From NCBI RefSeq assembly GCF_019969725.1, contig NZ_JAHXYW010000001.1:868001-932000 (forward strand): 64,000 nucleotides of DNA. The letters are read 5' to 3'. How positions within the stretch are numbered: position 1 is the first letter of the stretch; each line of letters opens with the position of its first letter. The notes beneath the pieces were generated by a model that saw only the letters and a program-made list of their open reading frames with translations, was not told the origin of the DNA and ran no database searches. This DNA comes from Neobacillus bataviensis. Lineage in GTDB: Bacteria > Bacillota > Bacilli > Bacillales_B > DSM-18226. A program made the translations under genes and the position numbers. Positions 16,853 to 25,648 of the stretch are shown in pieces.

Positions 16853-18148
16853 TTATTTCTTGTTTTTCGGAATTACTTGACATACAGAAAAACGTTCTTC
16901 CGAAATAACCTCTGATGCCAGTGATTGTACATCTTTTAAGGTGATTTTTTCAAGCGTTGGGACGACATCAAATAAATTCATATCGTTAAATGCATATCGT
17001 GTAAATTGATTTGCAATGTATTCTGGTGAATTGACGGCACGTAAAAATGCTCCGATTTTTTTCTTTTTGGTCCTCTCTAACTGTTCTTCCGTGTAAGCTG
17101 CTCCATTCTTTGCCTCAATAAGCATTGTTTCTAGCTTTTCAGCAAGCTTATCAGGTTCGCCAGTATCTCCGCCAATCATCGCAAAGCCAAAGCCTTGTTC
17201 CTGGGTATAATCATAGGAAAACGTTTCATCAATTAACCCTTCATTATAAAGTTGATCAAAATTTGCTGAGCTTTTGCCAAACAGCAAATCAAGGAGGACA
17301 TTCATCGTTAATTCATTTTTTAACATTTCATTTCCTGATTGATCCACGTGAAGCGCTTTAATTCCCACTAAACATTTAGATGTTTGCACATTCATTTGCA
17401 GCACCTGTTTTTTCTCTGCTGCATCTGATGGTTCTTCATCAAATTTACGCTTGATTTCTGGCATATCTTTGTATTCTTTTTTGGCCTGGTTTTCTCTTAC
17501 CTGGGTCATAAAGCGTTCCGGGTCCACTGGCCCGACAATAAACAGCAGCATGTTGCTTGGATGATAAAAGGTATTATAACATTCATAAAGCCAATCCTTT
17601 GTTATATGAGAAATCGATTCGATCGTTCCGGCAATATCAATTTTAACTGGATGATTCTTATAAAGGTTTTGAATTAAACCAAAATATAAGCGCCAATCAG
17701 GGTTATCATCATACATGGTAATTTCTTGACCGATGATTCCTTTTTCCTTTTCAACTGTTTTTTCAGAAAAATAAGGATCTTGAACAAAATCAACCAGTGT
17801 TTCTAGGTTCTTTTCGACATCTGATGTACTTGAGAATAAATAAGCCGTTCGGGTAAACGAGGTAAAGGCATTGGCAGAAGCTCCCTGCCGGCTGAATTGC
17901 TGAAATACATCCCCGTCTTCCTTTTCAAATAATTTATGTTCTAAAAAGTGAGCAATTCCATCGGGAACTGTCACAAAATCATCTTTGCCCAGTGGGACAA
18001 AGGTATTATCGACCGAGCCGTACTTTGTCGTAAAGGTCGCATAGGTTTTATTAAAACCCTTCTTTGGCAAAATATAGACGTTTAAGCCATTGGGCAATTT
18101 TTCATGATAAAGCTCTTCCTGAAGCTGGTCAAAATTAATTTTTTCCAT
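16853..18148 (-). CDS. ymfH: M16-family zinc peptidase YmfH
   Basis: 431 residues with an intact inverted zinc motif H-F-L-E-H at about residues 66-70, followed by K-L-F-E, and the usual two M16 halves. It starts one base inside the ymfF stop (TAATG), so the two are coupled and probably form a heterodimer as M16B pairs do: this subunit supplies the zinc site and YmfF the second clamp half. The natural substrate is unknown to me. ymfI follows. Confidence 0.93.
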   Translation of the reverse strand: MEKINFDQLQEELYHEKLPNGLNVYILPKKGFNKTYATFTTKYGSVDNTFVPLGKDDFVTVPDGIAHFLEHKLFEKEDGDVFQQFSRQGASANAFTSFTRTAYLFSSTSDVEKNLETLVDFVQDPYFSEKTVEKEKGIIGQEITMYDDNPDWRLYFGLIQNLYKNHPVKIDIAGTIESISHITKDWLYECYNTFYHPSNMLLFIVGPVDPERFMTQVRENQAKKEYKDMPEIKRKFDEEPSDAAEKKQVLQMNVQTSKCLVGIKALHVDQSGNEMLKNELTMNVLLDLLFGKSSANFDQLYNEGLIDETFSYDYTQEQGFGFAMIGGDTGEPDKLAEKLETMLIEAKNGAAYTEEQLERTKKKKIGAFLRAVNSPEYIANQFTRYAFNDMNLFDVVPTLEKITLKDVQSLASEVISEERFSVCQVIPKNKK

Positions 18149-19428
18149 TATGCACCCGCCTCCGATCCTGTTAAGAAATAAATCGTATCAAGCTCAATTT
18201 TTTTCGCTACCGCAGTAATCTCTTCCTTCGTAGTCTTTTGCATTTCAGAAAGCCACGTGTCAAGACTAATATCTGAATCCGAAATGACATTATGATATAA
18301 AATTTCCGTTAACCCTCTAGAGGTATCAATGGTTTCGAGAATTTGATTTTGGATGACAGCTTTCGTTTGATCCAATTCCTGATCCGTAAAATCTCCATTT
18401 TTCATAGCTTCCATTTGTTCGTTAATAATTCCAACGGCTTGATCATAGTTCTTTAAATCAATCCCTGACATAACCATCATCAAGCCTTTATGACTTTCAA
18501 GCCGGCTTGCTGCATAATAGGCAAGACTTGCCTTTTCACGGACATTGATAAACAATTTGGAGTGTGAAAAGCCACCGAAGATGCCATTGAACACTTGCAG
18601 GGCAAAATAATCAGGATCACCATAGACAATATTGGTTCGATAGCCCATATTTAGTTTCCCTTGCTTTACATCCTGCTGTTCCTTAACCTCATTGACCTTT
18701 TCAGTTTTTGATACTTCCTGTTTTGCACACTCTTTTGGCTTCCGATTTTCAAATTGAAGCAGTTCTGAAGCAAATTTTTTAACTTCTTCTTCTTTTACAT
18801 CACCAATAATATATAGGTCCATTTCATCCTCTAAAAAGACTTGTTTATAAAACTCATATAAATTTTCTGGAGTAATTGCATCAACATCCTGGGCTTCCCC
18901 ATTTACCTGAAGGGCATACGGTTCACCCTTGCACATTTCCTCTAATAACCGAACATTCGAGTACCGCATTTTATCATCATATACGGATTGGATTCTCTGC
19001 TTTAGGGTCCGCTTTTCTTTTTCAACGGTATCTTTATCAAAGGCGTTACCTGAGGTGTTTGGTTTTGTTAATACTTCCGCCAATAATTCAAATCCCTTTT
19101 TTAATAAAGGCTCTGAATCACTTAAGAATTTCTCATTGGCGATTTCCAAAGAGAAGCTCATTACATGGTATTCGCCTTTCTTGGCTAAATCCACGAACAA
19201 AGTGGCACCATATAGTTCATCTAAATAAGAACGTAAGGCTGTCGTGGAAGAATATTGGGCCGTGCTGCTTTGTAAGACCTGTGGCAGAAGCGCCCTTTTT
19301 GTCACATCCTCTTTTGTTAAAGGAGCTTTCATCCTCCATACAAAAGTATTGGTTTTATATTTATCTGTTTCAACAATGTGGAGTTTATATCCTTGCATTT
19401 CGATTACTTTTTCAACTGCACCCTCCAT
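18148..19428 (-). CDS. ymfF: M16-family peptidase-like protein YmfF (no zinc motif)
   Basis: 426 residues of the M16 fold. The position where HxxEH should stand (near residue 50, L-L-P-Q-V-L-Q-S-S) has no such residues, so it is predicted inactive alone. The C-terminal half keeps G-F-S-H-S-K-L-F-I-N-V-R-E-K-A-S-L-A-Y-Y, the substrate-binding R/Y region. It pairs with ymfH, which directly follows. The start follows AAGGAGG. Confidence 0.92.
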   Translation of the reverse strand: MEGAVEKVIEMQGYKLHIVETDKYKTNTFVWRMKAPLTKEDVTKRALLPQVLQSSTAQYSSTTALRSYLDELYGATLFVDLAKKGEYHVMSFSLEIANEKFLSDSEPLLKKGFELLAEVLTKPNTSGNAFDKDTVEKEKRTLKQRIQSVYDDKMRYSNVRLLEEMCKGEPYALQVNGEAQDVDAITPENLYEFYKQVFLEDEMDLYIIGDVKEEEVKKFASELLQFENRKPKECAKQEVSKTEKVNEVKEQQDVKQGKLNMGYRTNIVYGDPDYFALQVFNGIFGGFSHSKLFINVREKASLAYYAASRLESHKGLMMVMSGIDLKNYDQAVGIINEQMEAMKNGDFTDQELDQTKAVIQNQILETIDTSRGLTEILYHNVISDSDISLDTWLSEMQKTTKEEITAVAKKIELDTIYFLTGSEAGA

Positions 19429-19620
19429 TAACTTTCCTCCTTAATATGTAAGAACAGTTTTCTTTATATCTTTTCCTTTCAAAAGAAACCTATACTTTTT
19501 ACTATAATTTGCCAAGCTTGGTCAATTCAAGCGTTAACTCTTATTTCTTAAACTTTTATGTTGATTTGCGCTCCAATCAACATGTTTCAAACTCAAATAT
19601 GTTCTTTAACTCAGCCTTTA

Positions 19621-19658
19621 AAAAAATAAACCCACAGTTCGCATGGAACTGTGAGTTT
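19621..19658 (-). terminator. Nucleoside transporter operon terminator
   Basis: Thirteen-base stem (19628-19640 with 19646-19658), then ATTTTTTT on the minus strand. Confidence 0.92.
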
Positions 19659-19667
19659 GAATTTGTT

Positions 19668-20627
19668 TTAACGGCTTCCTTTAATATAGTGTGTACCAAC
19701 TGCTTTTGGTGCATCGGCACGACCGATGAATCCTGTTAATGCTAAGATGGTTAACACGTAAGGAGCGATTAACAAATATACATTTGGAATTTCTTTTAGG
19801 AATGGCAAACTTGAACCGATGATACTAATACTTTGTGCGAAGCCAAAGAATAATGCCGCACCAAGAGCACCAAGAGGATGCCATTTACCAAAAATCATAG
19901 CTGCGAGCGCCATGAAACCCTGACCACTAATCGTAGAGTGGCTGAAGTTTGAAGTAATGGATTGTGCATAAACAGCACCCCCAACCCCACCAAGTGCTCC
20001 TGAAATGATAACGCCAAGATAGCGCATTTTAGTAACGTTGATTCCCATTGTGTCTGCTGCCATTGGGTGTTCACCGACAGAACGAAGACGAAGACCGAAT
20101 GGAGTTTTAAATACGATATACCATACAATGATGGCAACAATTATTGCTAGAAAAGATGTCCAATACGTATTTTGGAAAAAGATTTTTCCGATAACAGGGA
20201 TATCCTTTAAAATCGGGATATCAATCTTTCTGAAACCTTGGCTGATAATGCCAGTTTCACCTTTATCATAAATTAATTTGACCAAGAACAGGGTAAGTCC
20301 TGTTGCAAGTAAGTTAATCGCAACACCCGAAACGGTATGGTCAGCACGGAATGTGATTGATGCAACGGCATGAAATAAGGAAAATACCGCACCTGCTGCC
20401 ATGGCAACGATTAAAGCAATCCAAGGAGTTGCACTGCCGAAGGTATCTACAAAGGTTAAGTTAAAAACAATCGATGAAAAAGCTCCGATTACCATTAAAC
20501 CTTCAAGTCCAATATTAACTATCCCTGAACGCTCCGAGAAAATTCCGCCTAATGCAGTGAAGACAAGTGGAGCTGCCCACAACAACGTGGATGGAACAAC
20601 AATCATTAAGATATCCATTAAACTCAA
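19668..20627 (-). CDS. nupQ: ABC nucleoside importer, permease (NupQ/YufQ-type)
   Basis: 319 residues, about eight hydrophobic segments, of the BPD_transp_2 permease family (F-S-E-R-S-G-I-V-N-I-G-L-E-G-L-M near 28-43; G-x-x-P-x-A-A-D-T-M-G-I-N coupling motif near 190). It pairs with the permease gene directly upstream to form the membrane channel. B. subtilis YufQ (NupQ) belongs to the guanosine/nucleoside importer NupNOPQ. The exact substrate here is inferred. Last gene of the operon, ended by a strong terminator. Confidence 0.92.
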   Translation of the reverse strand: MSLMDILMIVVPSTLLWAAPLVFTALGGIFSERSGIVNIGLEGLMVIGAFSSIVFNLTFVDTFGSATPWIALIVAMAAGAVFSLFHAVASITFRADHTVSGVAINLLATGLTLFLVKLIYDKGETGIISQGFRKIDIPILKDIPVIGKIFFQNTYWTSFLAIIVAIIVWYIVFKTPFGLRLRSVGEHPMAADTMGINVTKMRYLGVIISGALGGVGGAVYAQSITSNFSHSTISGQGFMALAAMIFGKWHPLGALGAALFFGFAQSISIIGSSLPFLKEIPNVYLLIAPYVLTILALTGFIGRADAPKAVGTHYIKGSR

Positions 20628-20628
20628 C

Positions 20629-21690
20629 TTACTTCACCTCCTTTTTACTGAATCGATCAAGAAATATTCTTATGATGTAGCTTGATGCTACGAAGAATAC
20701 AATTAAGGCAATAATGATACTTACAAGTTCATTTGGTACACCCGCTTCAAGAGGCATGTTCAAAGCTCCAACCTCTAAAATACCGAATAAGATAGCGGAG
20801 AAAAATACACCTAGAGATGTGTTTGCCCCTAATAAAGCAACAGCAATTCCTTCAAAGCCGACACCTGTAAATCCGCCTTTAACTGCAGCATAGCCGAACG
20901 TGCCTAGCCCTTCCATTGCACCCGCAAGGCCTGCAAATGCACCTGAAATTAACATGGAAAGTATAATATTTTTATTAACACTCATCCCTGCGTAATGTGC
21001 TGCATGCTGGTTAAATCCAACAGCCCTTAGTTCAAAACCTCTTGTTGTTCTTTCAAGTAAAAACCACATAATAATACAACAAACAATTGCGATAATAATT
21101 CCCCAATGAAGACGTGAGTAATCCGTAATACTTTGAAGAAATTCTGAACGCAGTGATGCGGACTCATGAATTTGTTCCGTTTTGTCACCGCTTTTTGCAG
21201 CAAGTACGTTTCTAATAATATAGTTGGTTGTATGAAGAGCTACATAGTTCATCATGATTGTCACAATTACTTCATGAACACGGAAACGTGCTTTTAAAAA
21301 GCCAGGAATAAAGGCCCAAAGTGCACCCGCAACCATCGCTGCTAAAATAGCAAGCGGCAAATGGATAACACGCGGAAGATCAAACGATACACCGACCCAT
21401 ACTGAAGCCAGCCAGCCTACAATAAATTGTCCCTCAACCCCGATATTAAATAAGCCTACACGGAAAGCAAATGCTACCGCTAAACCAGCTAAAATATATG
21501 GAGTAAATTGTCTGATTACTTCCCCAACATAATACGTTTCGCCAAATGCCCCATTCCATAAGGCAGTGTAGGCGTCTACGGGATTATACCCGCTGGCTAG
21601 CATAATAATCGTTCCGACAATAATACCTAATAAAACTGCAATAATTGGCGTTAAAATGCCTGTTAAGCGTTTAGACATGCGTTCCTTCAC
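20629..21690 (-). CDS. nupP: ABC nucleoside importer, permease (NupP/YufP-type)
   Basis: 353 residues, multiple membrane segments, BPD_transp_2 family (F-N-I-G-V-E-G-Q-F near 82; G-F-N-Q-H-A-A-H-Y-A-G-M coupling motif near 228). It overlaps the end of the ATPase gene by 20 bases if the GTG at 21690 is used. An ATG at 21678, also with an AAGGA ahead, would overlap by 8, and either is possible. It is the longer of the two permeases, as in RbsC-like nucleoside importers. Confidence 0.92.
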   Translation of the reverse strand: MKERMSKRLTGILTPIIAVLLGIIVGTIIMLASGYNPVDAYTALWNGAFGETYYVGEVIRQFTPYILAGLAVAFAFRVGLFNIGVEGQFIVGWLASVWVGVSFDLPRVIHLPLAILAAMVAGALWAFIPGFLKARFRVHEVIVTIMMNYVALHTTNYIIRNVLAAKSGDKTEQIHESASLRSEFLQSITDYSRLHWGIIIAIVCCIIMWFLLERTTRGFELRAVGFNQHAAHYAGMSVNKNIILSMLISGAFAGLAGAMEGLGTFGYAAVKGGFTGVGFEGIAVALLGANTSLGVFFSAILFGILEVGALNMPLEAGVPNELVSIIIALIVFFVASSYIIRIFLDRFSKKEVK

Positions 21691-23206
21691 CCGCTTCCTT
21701 TCTATTCGATCCAGCCATCAATAATCCTAATTCTTGTTCAGTTGTTTCTTTTGGATTAACAACAGCTACGATTTTCCCCTCGTATATAACGGCAATCCGG
21801 TCGCTGACATTCATAATTTCGTCTAATTCAAAGGATAGAAGCAAAACTGCTTTTCCATTATCCCGCTGTTCAATTAAGCGTTTGTGAATAAATTCGATTG
21901 CACCAACATCCAAGCCCCGGGTAGGCTGTGCAGCAATTAGCAAGTCTGGATTGCGGTCCACTTCACGTCCGATGATCGCTTTTTGCTGGTTTCCTCCTGA
22001 AAGAGCACGCGCTAAGGTATATTCACTTGGAGTTCGAACGTCAAATTCACTAATAATTTTCTTAGCTTGTTTATATATTTCTCGGAAGTTAAGAACTCCA
22101 TTTTTGGAATATGGTTTTTTATAATAATTCTGTAAAACTATGTTCTCGCCAATTGGATAATTTAAAACCAGTCCATGTTTATGGCGGTCTTGAGGAATGT
22201 GACCAACACCAGATTCAGTAATTTTTCTCGGTGTCAGATTCAATAATTCTTTTCCATTTAACTTGACGCTGCCACTTTCTGATTTGCGCAGTCCAGTAAT
22301 GGCCTCAATTAATTCTGATTGACCATTTCCATCAACACCTGCAATTCCGACAATTTCTCCAGCTCTTACGTCAAGAGTTAAGCCGTTAACAATTGATACC
22401 CCGCGGGTATCCTTCACGACTAGATCATTTACTTCCAGAACATTTTGTTTTGGTGCTGCTTCCTTCTTTTCCGTTTTAAAGACAACCTCACGCCCTACCA
22501 TAAGGCTTGCGAGTTCATTAGGATTGGTTTCACTTACATTTACCGTTCCAATCCCTTTACCTTTACGAATAACGGTACAGCGATCCGCCACTTCCATAAT
22601 CTCTTTTAACTTATGGGTAATGAGAATAATGGATTTTCCTTCCTTTATAAGCGTTTTCATAATTTGCATTAATTCTTTGATTTCCTGAGGAGTTAATACA
22701 GCGGACGGCTCGTCAAAAATGAGAATTTCCGCACCACGATAAAGGGTTTTTAAAATCTCAACCCTTTGCTGCATACCAACAGTAATATCAGAGATTTTGG
22801 CTTGCGGGTCCACCGCTAACCCATATCGTTCAGAAATTTGCCGTACTTCTTGTTCTGCTTTTTTAATATCAATCCGGCCGGCAGTTGTAACTTCCCGTCC
22901 AAGGATAATATTTTCGGTAACGGTAAAGGTATCCACAAGCATAAAGTGCTGGTGCACCATTCCAATCCCTAAATCATTCGCGATATTAGGATTGGTAATG
23001 TTAACTGGGTTACCTTTTACTCGGATTTCACCTTGTTCTGGCTGATAAAGTCCAAATAGCACGTTCATTAAAGTGGATTTACCCGCTCCATTTTCACCGA
23101 GTAAAGCATGAATTTCTCCCTTTTTCAATTGAAGGGTAATGTTATCATTCGCAACAAAGCCGCCAAACTCTTTACGGATGTTAAGCATCTCAATTACATA
23201 TTCCAT
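21671..23206 (-). CDS. nupO: ABC nucleoside importer, ATPase with two nucleotide-binding domains (NupO/YufO-type)
   Basis: 511 residues, two ABC domains in tandem. Domain 1: Walker A G-E-N-G-A-G-K-S at ~37-44, signature near 145 (S-D-I-T-V-G-M-Q-Q-R) and Walker B I-L-I-F-D-E-P near 161. Domain 2: degenerate Walker A G-V-D-G-N-G-Q-S near 292, signature L-S-G-G-N-Q-Q near 398. The degenerate second site is normal for sugar/nucleoside ATPases of this group. Energises the importer with NupP and NupQ. The start follows AGGGAGTG. Confidence 0.94.
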   Translation of the reverse strand: MEYVIEMLNIRKEFGGFVANDNITLQLKKGEIHALLGENGAGKSTLMNVLFGLYQPEQGEIRVKGNPVNITNPNIANDLGIGMVHQHFMLVDTFTVTENIILGREVTTAGRIDIKKAEQEVRQISERYGLAVDPQAKISDITVGMQQRVEILKTLYRGAEILIFDEPSAVLTPQEIKELMQIMKTLIKEGKSIILITHKLKEIMEVADRCTVIRKGKGIGTVNVSETNPNELASLMVGREVVFKTEKKEAAPKQNVLEVNDLVVKDTRGVSIVNGLTLDVRAGEIVGIAGVDGNGQSELIEAITGLRKSESGSVKLNGKELLNLTPRKITESGVGHIPQDRHKHGLVLNYPIGENIVLQNYYKKPYSKNGVLNFREIYKQAKKIISEFDVRTPSEYTLARALSGGNQQKAIIGREVDRNPDLLIAAQPTRGLDVGAIEFIHKRLIEQRDNGKAVLLLSFELDEIMNVSDRIAVIYEGKIVAVVNPKETTEQELGLLMAGSNRKEAGEGTHV

Positions 23207-23261
23207 TTTTTCTCACTCCCTGTGATAAAGGTAAAAGGAAATTTCGACCAAGAGTAGTAAG

Positions 23262-23272
23262 AGGTCAGACCT
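23262..23272. promoter_or_regulatory. Possible GntR-regulator operator upstream of the transporter ATPase
   Basis: AGGTCAGACCT is a palindrome with one central base. It shares TCAGACCT with the palindrome in front of the GntR gene (25353-25366). It lies 56 bases before the ATPase start and below a terminator-like hairpin. Confidence 0.45.
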
Positions 23273-23284
23273 TTCAAATGTTTT

Positions 23285-23308
23285 AAAAAAACAGGGAAAT
23301 TTTCCCTG
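23285..23308 (-). terminator. Intra-operon terminator between lipoprotein and ATPase genes
   Basis: CAGGGAAA with its complement (23292-23308) followed on the minus strand by seven T residues. A second hairpin (GTAGAAT/ATTCTAC, 23328-23344) and a longer-looped one (about 23371-23410) precede it. Read-through would give more lipoprotein than ATPase. Confidence 0.7.
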
Positions 23309-23416
23309 ATAAAATCTTAAATGAAAAGTAGAATATCATTCTACGCTTCAGTTAGGATTTTCATTAAGAAGGAATAAGCAGGAAGGTTTTTATCCCACTT
23401 ATTCCTTTTATGTCAA

Positions 23417-24502
23417 TTATTTTGCGCTAAAATTCTTTAATTCATCACGAGTTCCAGGAACTTTTACAGCACCTGATTTAATTTTTTCAGACCAATCTTT
23501 AATGGCTGCTTCAATTGCATCTTTGTTGGAAGCTTTGCTGTTGATTGGGGCTAAGCCTACACCATCCTCAGCCATACCGTAAAGTGCGATTTCACCGCCA
23601 GGGAAATTGCCATCCATAGCCTTCTTAGAAAGGTCTTGCACCGCTACGTCTACACGCTTAAGAGCTGAAGTAAGAACTACATCTGGACCCATGTCGTTTT
23701 GGTCACGGTCTACACCAATGGCCCAAATTTCTTTGCTAGGGTCTTTTGCCTTACGGTCAACTGCTTCTTTGAATAATCCGTTTCCAGTAGCGCCAGCTGC
23801 GTGGAAAATTACATCCGCGCCAGAAGAATACATTTTAGATGCGATGGATTGTCCAAGTTCCGCTTTATCAAATGCACCGGAATATTGAACATCCACTTTA
23901 ACCTCTGGTTTAGCTGCCTTTACACCAGCTAAGAAACCAGATTCAAAACGTTCAATTACAGGGATTTCCATACCACCGATGAAACCGATGTGGTTAGATT
24001 TTGTTTGAAGTGCAGCTGCTACACCAGCAAGGAATGCTGCTTCTTGCTCTTTGAAAAGTACGCTCGCAACATTTGGTTGTTTAACTTCAGCATCGATGAT
24101 GGCGAATTGTGCATCCTTTTGCTGTTTCGCGATTTCTTCAACTGCAGCCTGCATTAAGAAGCCGATTCCGTATACTAAATCGAAATCTTGACGTACAAGA
24201 GTGTTTAGGTTTGTAGAGTAATCTGCGTCAGATTTGGATTGAAGGTAATCATAGCCGCCCTTACCTTTTTTCATTCCGTTGTCTTGACCGAATTTTTGAA
24301 GACCTTCCCATGCAGATTGGTTAAAGGATTTGTCATCGACACCGCCGACATCAGTAACCATTGCTACAGAGAATTTCTTTGCCTTTTCTCCACCTTTAGA
24401 TGTTTCGGTACCTTTGTTATCATCACTTTTTCCACAAGCACCTAAAAGTGTTCCAGCAGCAAGAACTAATGATAGCGCCATTCCAACTTTACGCATTTTC
24501 AA
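23417..24502 (-). CDS. nupN: BMP-family substrate-binding lipoprotein (NupN/Med-like)
   Basis: About 361 residues. A lipoprotein signal peptide (M-R-K-V-G-M-A-L-S-L-V-L-A-A-G-T-L-L-G-A-C) with lipobox L-G-A-C, then the basic membrane protein/PBP1 fold with V-A-M-V-T-D-V-G-G-V-D-D-K-S-F-N-Q-S-A-W-E-G near the start of the mature part, typical of nucleoside-binding proteins. A TTG at 24502 suits AGGGGG nine bases upstream; the next ATG at 24496 gives almost the same protein. A longer frame to 24589 has no ribosome site. It is the receptor of the importer encoded downstream. Confidence 0.93.
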   Translation of the reverse strand: MKMRKVGMALSLVLAAGTLLGACGKSDDNKGTETSKGGEKAKKFSVAMVTDVGGVDDKSFNQSAWEGLQKFGQDNGMKKGKGGYDYLQSKSDADYSTNLNTLVRQDFDLVYGIGFLMQAAVEEIAKQQKDAQFAIIDAEVKQPNVASVLFKEQEAAFLAGVAAALQTKSNHIGFIGGMEIPVIERFESGFLAGVKAAKPEVKVDVQYSGAFDKAELGQSIASKMYSSGADVIFHAAGATGNGLFKEAVDRKAKDPSKEIWAIGVDRDQNDMGPDVVLTSALKRVDVAVQDLSKKAMDGNFPGGEIALYGMAEDGVGLAPINSKASNKDAIEAAIKDWSEKIKSGAVKVPGTRDELKNFSAK

Positions 24503-24596
24503 GGTATTGTACCCCCTAAGAAATTTTTGATTGGTTTTTAGTAGAAATGTCCGAAAAGCAAGACTGTTTGCGTTTTCATGATCCTGCAAAAAAATT

Positions 24597-25322
24597 TTAA
24601 GTTCTTTTTCTTAAGACATGAAAACTAAACTTATCAGCTTTAAAATAGTTTACCGAAAATAGGATAGGTTCATCCATTTCATCGAAATGCATTTGTTTTA
24701 AAACCAACAATGCTGTTTCCGGATCACATTCTAGAATAGGAGAAATTCGTTCATGATAGCCTATTGGCTCGATTTTGGCAACGGCATATGTAATCCTGCG
24801 GTTTGCTTCTCCATCCAATATGTTGAAAAGAGATTCTTCACCATGGGAAAAGGTATCTGGCAAAATACGTTCAGGTACTTTGTCGATACAATAAACAACA
24901 GGTTCCCCATTTGCCGTCCTGACCCTTTCTATCACGACCATTTCCTCGTCAGCAGAACATGAAAACCGACGAATATCCTCTTCGGTTGGACCCTGTGTTG
25001 ATGAACTTAAGAAAATCGTTCCAGGTTTCATACCAGCCTGTTTAATCATGTCAGTGACACTATTAAGCTGTTCAATCCCTGAGGTAAACAATGGCTTTGC
25101 ATTAACAAAAGTGCCAACCCCATGGCGCCTGATAATAACGTTTTCCTCTTCAAGGATGCGTAGTGCTTCCCTGAGGGTCGCCCTGCTTACACCAAGTTGT
25201 TTCGCAAGATCAAATTCAGAGGGTAACTTTTCTTTTTCTTTATATTCCCCTCGTTCAATATCCTGCTTTAAACGATCGATCACTTGCAAGTATAAATGCC
25301 GGTTATCTGACTTTATAGACAT
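24597..25322 (-). CDS. ymfC: GntR/HutC-family transcriptional regulator (YmfC)
   Basis: 241 residues. An N-terminal winged helix (residues ~8-75: [25 protein letters not shown]) and a C-terminal UTRA ligand domain (~95-235) with V-V-I-E-R-V-R and the closing [13 protein letters not shown]. It lies just upstream of the lipoprotein gene with only ~95 bases and no terminator between, so it probably shares its transcript and controls uptake. A palindrome in its own leader suggests autorepression. The ligand is probably a nucleoside or a related metabolite (inference). Confidence 0.92.
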   Translation of the reverse strand: MSIKSDNRHLYLQVIDRLKQDIERGEYKEKEKLPSEFDLAKQLGVSRATLREALRILEEENVIIRRHGVGTFVNAKPLFTSGIEQLNSVTDMIKQAGMKPGTIFLSSSTQGPTEEDIRRFSCSADEEMVVIERVRTANGEPVVYCIDKVPERILPDTFSHGEESLFNILDGEANRRITYAVAKIEPIGYHERISPILECDPETALLVLKQMHFDEMDEPILFSVNYFKADKFSFHVLRKRT

Positions 25323-25352
25323 TGCTGTTTCCTCCAGCTCTTTTCCTAAGAC

Positions 25353-25366
25353 ATCAGACCTCTGAT
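25353..25366. promoter_or_regulatory. Palindromic operator in the ymfC leader
   Basis: ATCAGA-CC-TCTGAT, perfect six-base arms, 31 bases before the ymfC start and downstream of the likely -10 box (TAATAT, 25395-25390), where a repressor would block elongation. It shares TCAGACCT with the site at 23262. Confidence 0.55.
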
Positions 25367-25389
25367 ATCATTCCTACTAATCGAAATTT

Positions 25390-25418
25390 ATATTAACATT
25401 TTTTAAGTGATAAATAAA
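25390..25418 (-). promoter_or_regulatory. Possible extended -10 promoter of ymfC
   Basis: Minus-strand TTTATT, 17-base spacer ending in TGT, then TAATAT. The -35 box is weak; the TGn before the -10 box helps. Confidence 0.4.
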
Positions 25419-25620
25419 TAGATATTCAAAATTTTGTCGAAAAAAGGCATGAAGATTAAAATTGTCACAAATTCACCTGAAAACACGGGAAGAAATCTGA
25501 TATAATAAATATCTTCAATTTGGATAATAGGAAATTTTTAGGCAAAAGATAGGAGATTTTTCTTAGACCAATGAAAAATGCATCTACTACTATAGTATCA
25601 AATATTTCTCAAACTACTAT

Positions 25621-25648
25621 AAAAAAAAGAGCCCTGGGGCCCTTTTTT
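25621..25648 (-). terminator. Terminator of the SpoIIIE/FtsK gene
   Basis: Stem AAAAGGGCCC with GGGCTCTTTT (one G-U pair) and an eight-T tail on the minus strand. Confidence 0.85.

Larger units (their letters stand above)
25323..25646. other. Control region between the translocase gene and ymfC
   Basis: Contains the ymfC palindrome, a weak ymfC promoter and the translocase terminator (25621-25648). About 200 A/T-rich bases between show no gene. Confidence 0.55.

Noticed and set aside
24503..24596. Possible purine riboswitch ahead of the nucleoside-binding lipoprotein
   Set aside because: Gap of ~94 bases without the three-way junction layout or conserved loop bases of the purine aptamer.
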